Source: an uncultured bacterium (GTDB lineage: Bacteria; Spirochaetota; UBA4802; JAGODF01). From it: a stretch of 64,000 bases of DNA. Where the stretch lies: contig CAKZSV010000013.1 of assembly GCA_937921485.1 (NCBI GenBank), forward strand, positions 1 through 64,000. Direction: 5' to 3'. The translations under genes were made by a program, and so were the position numbers. This document shows, piece after piece, positions 1-7,788 of this stretch (within the stretch, counting starts at the first letter, position 1; the number at the start of each line of letters is the position of its first letter). The notes beneath the pieces are model-generated. The model did no database searches. It was not told the origin of the DNA and saw only the letters and a program-made list of their open reading frames with translations.

Positions 1-1
1 C

Positions 2-700
2 TTTGTGCTGATTGCGGCTATGGCTTTTGCCGGCGGCAATCCCCGCCCCGCGGTTTTTCCGAACGCGCACGGCTATACCGCAGCGATGTATTGGTTTGAA
101 CGCGTGGAAAGCGTGCAGGATCTTTTTTCCGCGCTCGGACAACCGGGAAATTTCGAGGGTGTGCGCATACGACAGGCAATGGATGCCGTCAATACCATCG
201 ATTTTGCGTTTATGATTGCCTATTCGGCCTTTTTCGCATGTCTCTATCTGTTGTTCGCATCGCGCGTGAAGCAAAAGGATGTACGTAGCTCTTTTGGCAA
301 TATCTGGATGATAGCCGGCATCGCTCTGGCGATGCTCATGCTTTTTGGCGATATTTTCGAAAACATCCAGTTGTTGAAGCTCACAAAATTTTCAAGCGAA
401 GCTGAAGTGGATGTCAATGTCATTGCGCGTCTGATGGTTTTCACACGGCTGAAGTGGTTTGCAATTTTTTTTGCAAGTATCGGCTTTGCCATACTCTGCG
501 CGATTTCCGCATGGCATAACCGATGGTGGTATCTGCTTTCGCTTGTATATGCCGCATCGGGCATCATCGGGTTTATGTCGTTCTTTGTGCAGGGATATGC
601 CGCCGAACTTGAGCTTTCAGCAAATCTCATGGGTGCGGGATGGCTGATTTCAACGCTTCACGCAGGTTATGTTGCTCTGAGAAAAAATGCGGGACAATAG
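2..700 (+). CDS. Multi-pass membrane protein of unknown function (5' end outside window)
   Basis: The frame is open from the left edge of the window, so the true start may lie upstream; the first possible start inside it is a GTG at 5. The roughly 230 residues contain about five hydrophobic segments (near residues 68-84, 100-115, 148-168, 172-195 and 205-225 of the visible part) separated by short polar loops, so it is an integral inner-membrane protein. I see no catalytic motif and do not recognise the family; DUF4386-like proteins have a similar build, but that is only a resemblance. It converges with the minus-strand RuBisCO-like gene, 23 bases away, and is therefore not part of that operon. 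Confidence 0.6.
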   Translation, partial: FVLIAAMAFAGGNPRPAVFPNAHGYTAAMYWFERVESVQDLFSALGQPGNFEGVRIRQAMDAVNTIDFAFMIAYSAFFACLYLLFASRVKQKDVRSSFGNIWMIAGIALAMLMLFGDIFENIQLLKLTKFSSEAEVDVNVIARLMVFTRLKWFAIFFASIGFAILCAISAWHNRWWYLLSLVYAASGIIGFMSFFVQGYAAELELSANLMGAGWLISTLHAGYVALRKNAGQ

Positions 701-723
701 CAGCGTCGGATTCATCATAGAAA

Positions 724-1896
724 TCACGTATGCTGCGATTCAATAAGCTTTCTAAAATATCTGCAGTTTTCCACCAGGTCATCGCTGTGCCGGAAAAGTC
801 CTCCGCCCACTAAATAGATAACATCATCTCCATACAGCTGTGCCATATCGGGGATCCGCTCCATCGTCATGCCGCCGCCGGGGGTGGGAAAAATTGGCCG
901 CATGCTTCCAAACTCTTCGGTGCATGCACGCACAATTGCCGCACACTCATCGCGGCTGAAAGAAAATCGTCCTCCGAAGTTCGGGTAGATGGTGGCATCG
1001 GCGCCGGCGATTCGCGGCAGCGTTCCGAACAGCAAGGCGGGAGAGATGCCGTTTTGGTTGATTGCAAATGATCCCACGAATGCAGGATGCGCAATCAGGG
1101 GAAGCTGGATTTTTTCGTGTGCGGCTATCATGCGCATTGCATCGAAACCAACAAGTCCAGGTGCAATTAAAAGCGCGCCTGCGCCGTATTCCTTCGCAAG
1201 CATCGCGCGCGCAAGTATCTCATCGCATGGCGCGGTGATATTCGGCGCGTAGATGGCATTGCCACCTGTTTTCGCATTTGCGTTATAAATCGATTCTGCG
1301 CAGCAGGACACGCGCTCTTTAAAGCGGGCAAAGGGCTGGTTGGTAAGCCCGTGATCGTCCTTGATGATGTCGATGCCGCCAAGCGCGAATTGATAGGCAA
1401 GCTCAGCCAATCCTTTCGATGAAAGCCCCATGGGTTTAAGCGCGGTGGCAAGCAGCGGTCCTATTTGACGATGCACCTTATTTCGCAAGCCTGAAATCCC
1501 GAATCCTGGGCCGGTGAATATTTTTAAAAGCGCCGGCGAAAGCTCTACATGTTCAAGCCGTATGCCGGGTTTGAGGCTGATATTCCCGAAGAGTACATTT
1601 AGAAGTTGCGTGAGCTCGCACGCGGTAATGTCCACGGAAAAGCTTATGAGGGCATAGTGGACGTCATCTTTTTTTTCTAAGCGATCAATGCGTCCGAAAA
1701 CAGAATTGCGGATAAAACCGTCGGGGATGAGATCTTCCGGAAATTCAACCGTCTGCTCGATGCAGATATCAGCTGCGCGTTCTCGCGCTTGCTGCTCGTC
1801 GCCGGCAAGCCGATACAGTGCAAACATGCGTTCTGTGGAATCACAAGAAACAGTGTGCGCGGCAATGAACTCGTGAAAAAACTCTTTGCTGTTCAC
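724..1896 (-). CDS. RuBisCO-like protein (form IV, RLP)
   Basis: The 390 residues match the RuBisCO large-subunit fold: an N-terminal alpha/beta domain to about residue 140, then a TIM barrel. The barrel motifs are recognisable: LKPMG with K154 in place of catalytic Lys175 (spinach numbering), and GGIDIIKDDHG with K179 (the carbamylated Lys201 position) and D181 (Asp203). Hand alignment shows the carboxylase set is broken: Glu204 is H182, Arg295 is P271 after H270, the loop-6 Lys334 is R310, and the Ser379 position is glycine in PTPGGG. It should therefore be an enolase-, isomerase- or decarboxylase-type RLP, not a CO2-fixing enzyme. It starts with GTG at 1896, overlapping the stop of the upstream transketolase gene by four bases (GTGA), so the two are translationally coupled. 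The KDDHG signature recalls RLPs assigned to apionate-type sugar acids rather than MtnW, but the substrate is unknown. Confidence 0.88.
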   Translation of the reverse strand: MNSKEFFHEFIAAHTVSCDSTERMFALYRLAGDEQQARERAADICIEQTVEFPEDLIPDGFIRNSVFGRIDRLEKKDDVHYALISFSVDITACELTQLLNVLFGNISLKPGIRLEHVELSPALLKIFTGPGFGISGLRNKVHRQIGPLLATALKPMGLSSKGLAELAYQFALGGIDIIKDDHGLTNQPFARFKERVSCCAESIYNANAKTGGNAIYAPNITAPCDEILARAMLAKEYGAGALLIAPGLVGFDAMRMIAAHEKIQLPLIAHPAFVGSFAINQNGISPALLFGTLPRIAGADATIYPNFGGRFSFSRDECAAIVRACTEEFGSMRPIFPTPGGGMTMERIPDMAQLYGDDVIYLVGGGLFRHSDDLVENCRYFRKLIESQHT

Positions 1897-2900
1897 AGCG
1901 CCTCGGCGTTTACGCTTCCCGATATTTCAGAAAGGCGGATTTCAGCAAGCTCATCTTCGCTGATGCGAAAAGATGCGCCAAGCAGTGATTCGATGCTGCG
2001 TATAAGCGCCATCGCATCGAAACCGTATTCTTTTTTCAAGTAGGGCAGGCTTGCGCCGTGGGCGAAGGTATCGCGAAGCCCGATGCGTACGAGCTTTTTA
2101 CCGATACCATGCTCAGTCATCATTTCCGCAACGGCGCTTCCAAGTCCGCCGATGATGGTATGATTTTCCATGGTGATGACGCCACAGCGCGCCTTTTCGA
2201 TTGCATCTAAGACGAGTGGATCATTGAAAGGTTTCAGCGTGGTGATGTGCAGATGTGAAATTGAAACGCCGCGAAGCCGGAGTGCTTCTGTTGCACGTAG
2301 CGCCTCTTCCGTGCAGATGCCCGATGAAAAGAGAGTGATCTCGCCCCCGCGCGAGATGACGCGCGCTTTGCCGAAGATGAGAGGATTGTCGTTGCCGAAA
2401 AGCTTTGGTATTTCGCCGCGCAGCATCCGGACATACACCGGTCCTTCGATGGATGCGGCCGCATCTAAAACTGTTTTGACATCGGTGGCATCCCCCGTTT
2501 CAAGGACGGTCATGTTTGGAAGTGAACGCATCACCGCGATGTCTTCAATCGCCTGATGCGTCGCCCCGCCGGGGGTGGTTATACCCGGAAGAAAGCCGAA
2601 CATTTTGACGGGAAGATTCGGATACGCGACCGACATCGCAATCTGATCAAACGCGCGGCGATAGATAAACACCGCGAAGGTATGCACCAGCGGCAAAAAT
2701 CCCTCGCGCGCCAATCCCCCCGCAAATGAAAGCATATTCTGCTCGGCAATACCCATGGAAAGAAAGCGGTCGGGATAGGTCTCGCGGAAAAGATCGATTT
2801 CCGTGGAACTCGTGAGATCGGCTGAGAGAACCAGCGCTTCGGGATGATTCTTTGCCCATTCAACCAGATTTTTCGCATGTACTCTGCTGGCAATTTCCAT
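1893..2900 (-). CDS. Transketolase, C-terminal subunit (pyrimidine-binding half)
   Basis: This 335-residue protein is the second half of a split transketolase: the pyrimidine-binding domain (about residues 1-165) followed by the transketolase C-terminal domain (about 190-310). The motif GIAEQNMLSFAGGLA near residue 50 carries the glutamate that activates the thiamine aminopyrimidine ring in this family. It lies 6 bases downstream of the N-terminal half and overlaps the RuBisCO-like gene by four bases, so the three genes form one operon. Together the halves should make a thiamine-diphosphate enzyme that moves two-carbon ketol units between sugar phosphates. Split transketolases of this kind also include apulose-4-phosphate transketolase (AptA/AptB), so the substrate need not be a standard pentose phosphate. 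Confidence 0.9.
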   Translation of the reverse strand: MEIASRVHAKNLVEWAKNHPEALVLSADLTSSTEIDLFRETYPDRFLSMGIAEQNMLSFAGGLAREGFLPLVHTFAVFIYRRAFDQIAMSVAYPNLPVKMFGFLPGITTPGGATHQAIEDIAVMRSLPNMTVLETGDATDVKTVLDAAASIEGPVYVRMLRGEIPKLFGNDNPLIFGKARVISRGGEITLFSSGICTEEALRATEALRLRGVSISHLHITTLKPFNDPLVLDAIEKARCGVITMENHTIIGGLGSAVAEMMTEHGIGKKLVRIGLRDTFAHGASLPYLKKEYGFDAMALIRSIESLLGASFRISEDELAEIRLSEISGSVNAEAL

Positions 2901-2906
2901 GATGAA

Positions 2907-3833
2907 TTATTTGATATTGTTGAAAAGTGAAAGCTTTTTCTCGAACTCCCTGCGCTCCTGTTCGGAAGAAAAGCGCACATAGTGATATTTCGGCGCGCGC
3001 GAACGCAAAAATTCCATACCTCTGCACGGATCGGTATCGCACAGCACTATTGCGGGTTTATCGCCCCCGATGCGTGTGCCGCAATCGATGAGTTTATCAA
3101 TATCGTGCCCGTCAATTCTAAACACGCGCATGCCGAATCCTTCCAGCCGCGCGTGCAGCGGCTCAATGTTCATCACCTGTTCTACTCTGCCGTCGCACTG
3201 GTGGCCATTGATATCGACAAAGATGAGTATGTTGTGAAGCCTGTGAAAGACAATTGCCTGAATTGCTTCCCAGGTCTGTCCAATCTGAAATTCGCCATCG
3301 GACATAAACAGCACATTTCGCCCTGATTCGCCCTTGCGCTTCCGCGCCATGGCAATACCTGCAACCTGGCTGATTCCCTGGCCAAGCGAGCCGGTCATGA
3401 TTTCCATTCCCGGCGAATGTTCCGCGCCGATCATCTCCAGGATGCCGCCGTCGCGGTTGAACTCCTCGAGCGCGTGTTCATCCATGCGCCCGGCTTCGAT
3501 GAGCGCTGCGTACATCACAAGTGAATATTGCGAGGGAGAAAGATAAAAGCGGTCGAATTCCGGCAATTTTTCACCGTGGAATGCCGCGCCGGTTTTGTAC
3601 TGCGCGTTGGAATTGCCCGGTACGCCGGGGAATTTCCAGGGCGCAAGCGGCATATCGAGCGGCGATAACCGAAGAATTGCGCCGTACAGCGAGGCAAAGA
3701 TTTCTGCGGAAGAACATGCCTGGCATACGTAGCCGCCGTTGTTACGTACGGTATGTTCAAGCACGCGGCGGCGTATTCCCCGCGCCATTTGTGCGATATC
3801 AATGTGTGTACGATGCGGTGATGATGTGTTCAT
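2907..3833 (-). CDS. Transketolase, N-terminal subunit (TPP diphosphate-binding half)
   Basis: This 308-residue protein is the first half of a split transketolase. It shows GSLGQGISQVAG near residue 147 and a TPP/metal motif MSDGEFQ followed about 27 residues later by DINGH, corresponding to the GDG...N signature but with serine for the first glycine. The start is ATG at 3833, the first gene of the minus-strand operon N-half/C-half/RuBisCO-like. An additional N-terminal region with a CxxC-type pair (VCQACSS near residue 37) precedes the core. The roughly 130 bases upstream are shared with the divergent alpha/beta hydrolase gene and must contain promoters for both. Confidence 0.9.
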   Translation of the reverse strand: MNTSSPHRTHIDIAQMARGIRRRVLEHTVRNNGGYVCQACSSAEIFASLYGAILRLSPLDMPLAPWKFPGVPGNSNAQYKTGAAFHGEKLPEFDRFYLSPSQYSLVMYAALIEAGRMDEHALEEFNRDGGILEMIGAEHSPGMEIMTGSLGQGISQVAGIAMARKRKGESGRNVLFMSDGEFQIGQTWEAIQAIVFHRLHNILIFVDINGHQCDGRVEQVMNIEPLHARLEGFGMRVFRIDGHDIDKLIDCGTRIGGDKPAIVLCDTDPCRGMEFLRSRAPKYHYVRFSSEQERREFEKKLSLFNNIK

Positions 3834-3863
3834 ACTAAAAAGTCAAATTATGATACGAGCATT

Positions 3864-3892
3864 TTGAAATCAAGTGAAAATCGCAGAATAAT
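3864..3892 (+). promoter_or_regulatory. Candidate sigma-70 promoter for the alpha/beta hydrolase
   Basis: TTGAAA at 3864-3869 and AATAAT at 3887-3892 are separated by 17 bases, each five of six to the housekeeping consensus. The spot is in the divergent intergenic region, about 70 bases before the hydrolase start. The region is AT-rich, so chance matches are possible. Confidence 0.4.
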
Positions 3893-3964
3893 GCATAATA
3901 AAAAAACAGTTGATAAAAAAATTTGTAATAATTGAAATGCAATTTAAACAAAGGAGTTTAAGAA

Positions 3965-4819
3965 ATGAATATGCCAGAAATAAAAAAACAAGCAATTGGC
4001 GATATTTCAATCGATTATTTAGATTATCCCGCTGATGGACCCGCTATCGTCATGCTGCATGCCACCGGTTTTTTGCCGTGGCTCTGGCATCCTATCGCGC
4101 GCGAACTGCAGAAACAATTCAGAGTGATCGCGCCATATTTTTGCGATCATCGGCACGCCGAGCCGGAAGAGGGCCTGGAATGGATGCTTATTGCAAACGA
4201 TTTGTGCGCATTCTGCCGGGAGTTGAATATTGAAAGGCCATTGCTCGTGGGCCATTCAATGGGCGCGACCGTCATGACGCTTGCCGAAGCTATGCACAGG
4301 CCGGTTGCGAGTAAAATGATTCTCATCGAACCAATATTCCTGCCGCAAGATTTATATAGAATTAATATCACGGTGGAACAGCATCCGCTGGCCGCAAAAT
4401 CCATTAAGCGCAGAAATTTCTGGAATAACCGCGAAGAGGCAAGAGCATATTTGCGCTCGAAAAAACTCTTCGAAAAGTGGACGGATGAGATGCTCGATCT
4501 GTATATTACATACGGAATGGTGGAAGGAGAAACCGGGGGGCTTACGCTTGCGTGTCATCCGCATCGAGAAGCGGCGCTTTTCATGGGTTCGACAAAGTAT
4601 GATCCCTGGCCACTCCTTTCGAAGGTACAATGCCCGGTTTTGGTGCTCGAAGGGGAGGAAAGCGAAAACCGCGCGTTTATTGATTTAAAAAAGGCTGCTT
4701 CCCTGTTTCCACGCGGTGCATACCGCATGATTTCAGGAGCAGGGCATTTAATCCCAATGGAAAAACCGGAAGAGATTATAACAATCATTTCGGATTTTGC
4801 GGCAGATGCAGCGATATAA
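3965..4819 (+). CDS. Alpha/beta-hydrolase fold protein
   Basis: A 284-residue cytoplasmic alpha/beta hydrolase. The nucleophile elbow is GHSMG with S98, the oxyanion region is HATGF near residue 32, and the general base is H261 in GAGHLIPMEKP close to the C-terminus; the acidic member is probably in the ESENRAF region near residue 235. A clear Shine-Dalgarno AAAGGAG sits 7 bases before the ATG. No signal peptide is visible. The fold covers esterases, lactonases, dehalogenases and thioesterases, so the substrate cannot be inferred. It is divergent from the transketolase/RLP operon, which leaves open a functional link but does not show one. Confidence 0.85.
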   Translation: MNMPEIKKQAIGDISIDYLDYPADGPAIVMLHATGFLPWLWHPIARELQKQFRVIAPYFCDHRHAEPEEGLEWMLIANDLCAFCRELNIERPLLVGHSMGATVMTLAEAMHRPVASKMILIEPIFLPQDLYRINITVEQHPLAAKSIKRRNFWNNREEARAYLRSKKLFEKWTDEMLDLYITYGMVEGETGGLTLACHPHREAALFMGSTKYDPWPLLSKVQCPVLVLEGEESENRAFIDLKKAASLFPRGAYRMISGAGHLIPMEKPEEIITIISDFAADAAI

Positions 4820-4890
4820 TTTGGTATTCGGTAAAAAAGGATATGCTGCCATACATCAGTTGCCGATATTGGAGTATGAAGGTTTAGAAC

Positions 4891-5727
4891 ATGCCTGCGG
4901 ACAACAACAACATTAGAAACACGCTCGTCGAAATAGAAAGCGCGGTATATGCGGCGCTCTTATATGATTTTTTGGAGCCGGAGAAAATAGAAAAATCAAT
5001 AAAAGAGATTGATGATCTTTTGAAAAGCAGTGATTCTCTGAATCTCTGCGAAAATTACTTCAAATCCTCGGGCGAGGGCAATGTCCTGTACTTTATTTCT
5101 AATATTCTCTACAATCTTAAAACAAAAAGCCAGCTCGTGCTCACGCCGGACGTGCTTAAATGGCTCGGCAGTGTGTGGAAAAATTTTTTGAGCAGAAACA
5201 GGGTGTATCAGGAGCAATTCACGTTTTTCAAAGACCAGAAGTCGAAGTTCGAAAAGTATTTTGGAACAGGGGGGCTGGTCCACAAGATCGACAATGTGCA
5301 TGTTGTGACGCAGGATTTTGTGGTGGAATCGGAAGATGAAAATACGCCGCTGCGGAAGCTCGAACGGTTTTACAAGACATTTGCCGAAATCATGTCGTGG
5401 ATGAAGCCTACCTACTACTTCATGCTCGATTATTATTATGAATGGCAGTCCCGCAGCTCAACAAGCGTGAATGAAAATCTTCAGAAAAAACTTGAAACCT
5501 TAAAAGGTTTTGGGTATGAAGGATATACCTATGGCATGATTGCAAATGCTGTCTGCCAGTCGCTGGCAATTCTTGAGGCCATGTATCTGGTTTTGAAAAA
5601 AAAGAAGACTTCGAGGCAAATTTTCAGCATTGATGGCAAAAGCCGCCTCCTTTCAATCTCCGAAATCTACGATATCTACCGCGATAAATTTTTAGAAGCC
5701 CAGAACGAGCTTGCCCGCTTGAAATAA
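4891..5727 (+). CDS. Hypothetical protein, mostly helical
   Basis: A 278-residue soluble protein rich in lysine, leucine and tyrosine with no signal peptide, membrane segment or motif that I recognise. It is probably largely alpha-helical, with an aromatic-rich stretch YYFMLDYYYEWQ near residue 173. The start is the ATG at 4891; the Shine-Dalgarno is weak (GAAGG about 8 bases upstream). Its stop codon lies immediately before the first copy of a 114-bp inverted-repeat element, so the element insertion may have replaced its natural terminator. The next gene downstream is an HDOD protein on the same strand, but 450 bases away. Confidence 0.65.
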   Translation: MPADNNNIRNTLVEIESAVYAALLYDFLEPEKIEKSIKEIDDLLKSSDSLNLCENYFKSSGEGNVLYFISNILYNLKTKSQLVLTPDVLKWLGSVWKNFLSRNRVYQEQFTFFKDQKSKFEKYFGTGGLVHKIDNVHVVTQDFVVESEDENTPLRKLERFYKTFAEIMSWMKPTYYFMLDYYYEWQSRSSTSVNENLQKKLETLKGFGYEGYTYGMIANAVCQSLAILEAMYLVLKKKKTSRQIFSIDGKSRLLSISEIYDIYRDKFLEAQNELARLK

Positions 5728-5841
5728 GGGAACTTCTAAAAACCATGTATAAGGATGTTCCCTTGTGGGCACAATATATAGGATAAAACCGCTTTCTTTT
5801 GATGCTAATTTTAAGGATGAAAGCGGTTTTTAGATGTTCCC
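5728..5841. repeat. MITE-like inverted-repeat element, copy 1
   Basis: The 114-bp element begins GGGAACTTCTAAAAACC and ends GGTTTTTAGATGTTCCC, terminal inverted repeats matching at 16 of 17 positions. Internally it holds a second, perfect 12-bp stem (AAAACCGCTTTC at 5785-5796 against 5819-5830). Both flanks read ATAA directly against the element, as a 4-bp target duplication would. The first 73 bases are identical to the copy at 6039. It encodes nothing of its own. The structure fits a non-autonomous transposable element, though a bidirectional terminator-type repeat is possible. Confidence 0.75.
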
Positions 5842-6038
5842 ATAATACATTTTTTAATGAATTATTTCGCCCAGCCGGATTTATCAATGGTGTCTCATAA
5901 CGATTTTCGTCATTTTCGATATAAAATTTTTGGTTTATAATAAAAAATTACTTGTTTATTATTGAACATAATATAATTCTTTATTATACTTGTCATGAGA
6001 TTGTATATTAATCATAATGAACAAATATAAAAAAATAA
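5842..6038. other. AT-rich spacer between the two repeat copies
   Basis: About 197 bases of very AT-rich sequence with runs of A and T and no convincing reading frame, hairpin or promoter pair. With its flanking repeats it separates the hypothetical gene ending at 5727 from the HDOD gene. Confidence 0.5.
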
Positions 6039-6151
6039 GGGAACTTCTAAAAACCATGTATAAGGATGTTCCCTTGTGGGCACAATATATAGGATAAAAC
6101 CGCTTTCTTTTTATCTCTACAATATGAATAAAGCGGTTTTTAGAAGTGTCC
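6039..6151. repeat. MITE-like inverted-repeat element, copy 2
   Basis: A 113-bp second copy in the same orientation. Positions 6039-6111 are identical to 5728-5800; the loop after that has diverged, and the right end (GGTTTTTAGAAGTGTCC) matches the left end less well than in copy 1. The internal stem is shortened to 11 bp (AAACCGCTTT core at 6096-6107 against 6130-6140). ATAA again abuts both ends. The pattern suggests an older or independently mutated right arm. Confidence 0.75.
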
Positions 6152-6181
6152 ATAAAATAAAAACAAGGCAAGGGTAGGGAA

Positions 6182-7690
6182 ATGTCGGCTTCTGTAATTG
6201 CGCAGAAAACATCTCAGTTGTCGGAAAAATTCGATGACGGGGAACCGGTTGTTTTAAGCTTTTATTATCACAACAAGTTTAATGTACAATTTTTAAACTC
6301 ATTCATCACGAAAATTCTTTCACGCAATAATTTGCTGTATCTGCGCGATACGATTCTTTCCGTGCTCAAAGAGCTGATTGTGAACGCGGTGAAAGCGAAT
6401 TCGAAACGACTCTTCTTCTCATCTCAAAATCTCAATGTGAAAGACATACACGACTATTCCAGAGGCATGAAGGATTTCAAAGCCTATATAATCGATAAAA
6501 AATCTCTTATAGAAGATGAGCTTCGCAACAGCGATTTGCGCGTAAAGGTCTATTTCAAAAAGAACGACGGAGAATTTCAGATTTTTGTGCGTAACGATTG
6601 TGTGATGCTTCCTGATGAAGCAGAGCGGGTCAGGTCGCGGATTGAAAAAGCCAAGCAATACAGCGATTTCGCCGAAGTGTACGAAGATATGACGGACGAT
6701 TCCGAGGGCGAGGGACTCGGTCTTTTGCTTTCGGTGCTTTTTCTTAAAAATTCCGGCATCAATCCCGATCACCTGAAAATCGTCTCAATGGAAAAGTACA
6801 CTCAGGCTTCATTTGTTGTTCCAAAAGTCCTGAAAGCCGAGGCGCAGAAAACCCGCATTCAGATTAAGATCATGGAGGAAGTCGAAGACCTGCCGTCGTT
6901 TCCCGAAAATATTCATGAGCTGATCCGCATGTGCAAAAAGAACGATGTTTCGATTAAGGAAATTACAGAAAGAATTATGCTGGATCCTGCTCTCTCCGCA
7001 TCCGTGCTCAGGCTTTCAAACTCCGCGGGGTTTATCACGCGCAAGCGCATTGACAGCGTTTTTGAAGCCGTTAACATTATCGGATTGAAGAATTTAAACA
7101 TGATTTTAATCGCTTCAAGTGCCAGAAGCATCATGTCGACCCGATACTCGTCTTTCAGGGAAGTGTGGAATCACTGCAACCGTGTGGCGTTTTATGCCCG
7201 CACCATCGCTCTCCGCAAAGGTTATACTAAGATTGCGGAACATGCGTTTTTGGCAGGTCTTTTACATGATCTTGGGAAAATCATTCTCCTCTCGACGACG
7301 GCGCGGCTTGCCGAGTGGATCGCCGATATGACAAAAAACCGTGAAATGCGCACCTCGACGGTGATCGAAGAAATATCTATTGGTATGAGCCATTCCGCAA
7401 TTGGAGCCGCGGTTGCGGAGAAATGGAACCTCCCTCACTACATCATTGAATCGGTTAAACAGCATCATTCGCCTCTTTGCTCGGATCCGGCGTTTTCCGA
7501 CATCGTTTCGATTGTCTACATGGCAAATACATTAACGGGCATAGAAGCCGGGAAGTATGAATATTCCTATCTCGAAGATGATGTTCTCGAAATGTTCGCT
7601 CTTCAGGATGAAGGTGCGGTTGAAGCCTTCCATGCGGAGATCAAACAACAGTACGAGGAACATATGTCGGTTGCCCTCAGTGCCTCATAG
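6182..7690 (+). CDS. HDOD-domain signalling protein with N-terminal histidine-kinase-type ATPase domain
   Basis: The 502 residues have two parts. Residues 1-215 resemble a GHKL ATPase: an N-box-like LKELIVNAVKANSK near residue 62 and a glycine-rich EGEGLGLLLS near residue 178. Residues 220-430 are an HDOD domain (LPSFPENIHELIRMC start; DPALSASVLRLSNSA; GLLHDLGKI near residue 363 with the HD pair). HDOD proteins act in bacterial signalling as output or scaffold modules; most lack phosphodiesterase activity. A purine-rich AGGGTAGGG lies just upstream of the ATG. The ATPase half lacks an obvious phospho-accepting histidine, so it may bind ATP or act as an anti-sigma-type kinase. It opens a run of signalling genes on the plus strand. 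Confidence 0.85.
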   Translation: MSASVIAQKTSQLSEKFDDGEPVVLSFYYHNKFNVQFLNSFITKILSRNNLLYLRDTILSVLKELIVNAVKANSKRLFFSSQNLNVKDIHDYSRGMKDFKAYIIDKKSLIEDELRNSDLRVKVYFKKNDGEFQIFVRNDCVMLPDEAERVRSRIEKAKQYSDFAEVYEDMTDDSEGEGLGLLLSVLFLKNSGINPDHLKIVSMEKYTQASFVVPKVLKAEAQKTRIQIKIMEEVEDLPSFPENIHELIRMCKKNDVSIKEITERIMLDPALSASVLRLSNSAGFITRKRIDSVFEAVNIIGLKNLNMILIASSARSIMSTRYSSFREVWNHCNRVAFYARTIALRKGYTKIAEHAFLAGLLHDLGKIILLSTTARLAEWIADMTKNREMRTSTVIEEISIGMSHSAIGAAVAEKWNLPHYIIESVKQHHSPLCSDPAFSDIVSIVYMANTLTGIEAGKYEYSYLEDDVLEMFALQDEGAVEAFHAEIKQQYEEHMSVALSAS

Positions 7691-7734
7691 GGTGGCGTAG
7701 TCGCGCGGCATCCCGTTTAATTTCCCATTTTATC

Positions 7735-7755
7735 ATCTCGAATTCAGATCGAGAT
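7735..7755 (+). promoter_or_regulatory. Hairpin or dyad between HDOD and HAD-like genes
   Basis: ATCTCGA and TCGAGAT form a perfect 7-bp inverted repeat around a 7-base loop. No T-run follows, so it is not a classical terminator; it could be an operator. TTGACG follows at 7761, but a well-spaced -10 box is not obvious. Confidence 0.3.
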
Positions 7756-7788
7756 AATACTTGACGGTGCGCGGGTTAGGTATTCTCC

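Noticed and set aside
5624..6171. Minus-strand reading frames of 87 and 70 residues with the same internal peptide
   Set aside because: The shared peptide is the translation of the repeated inverted element, and neither frame has a ribosome site.
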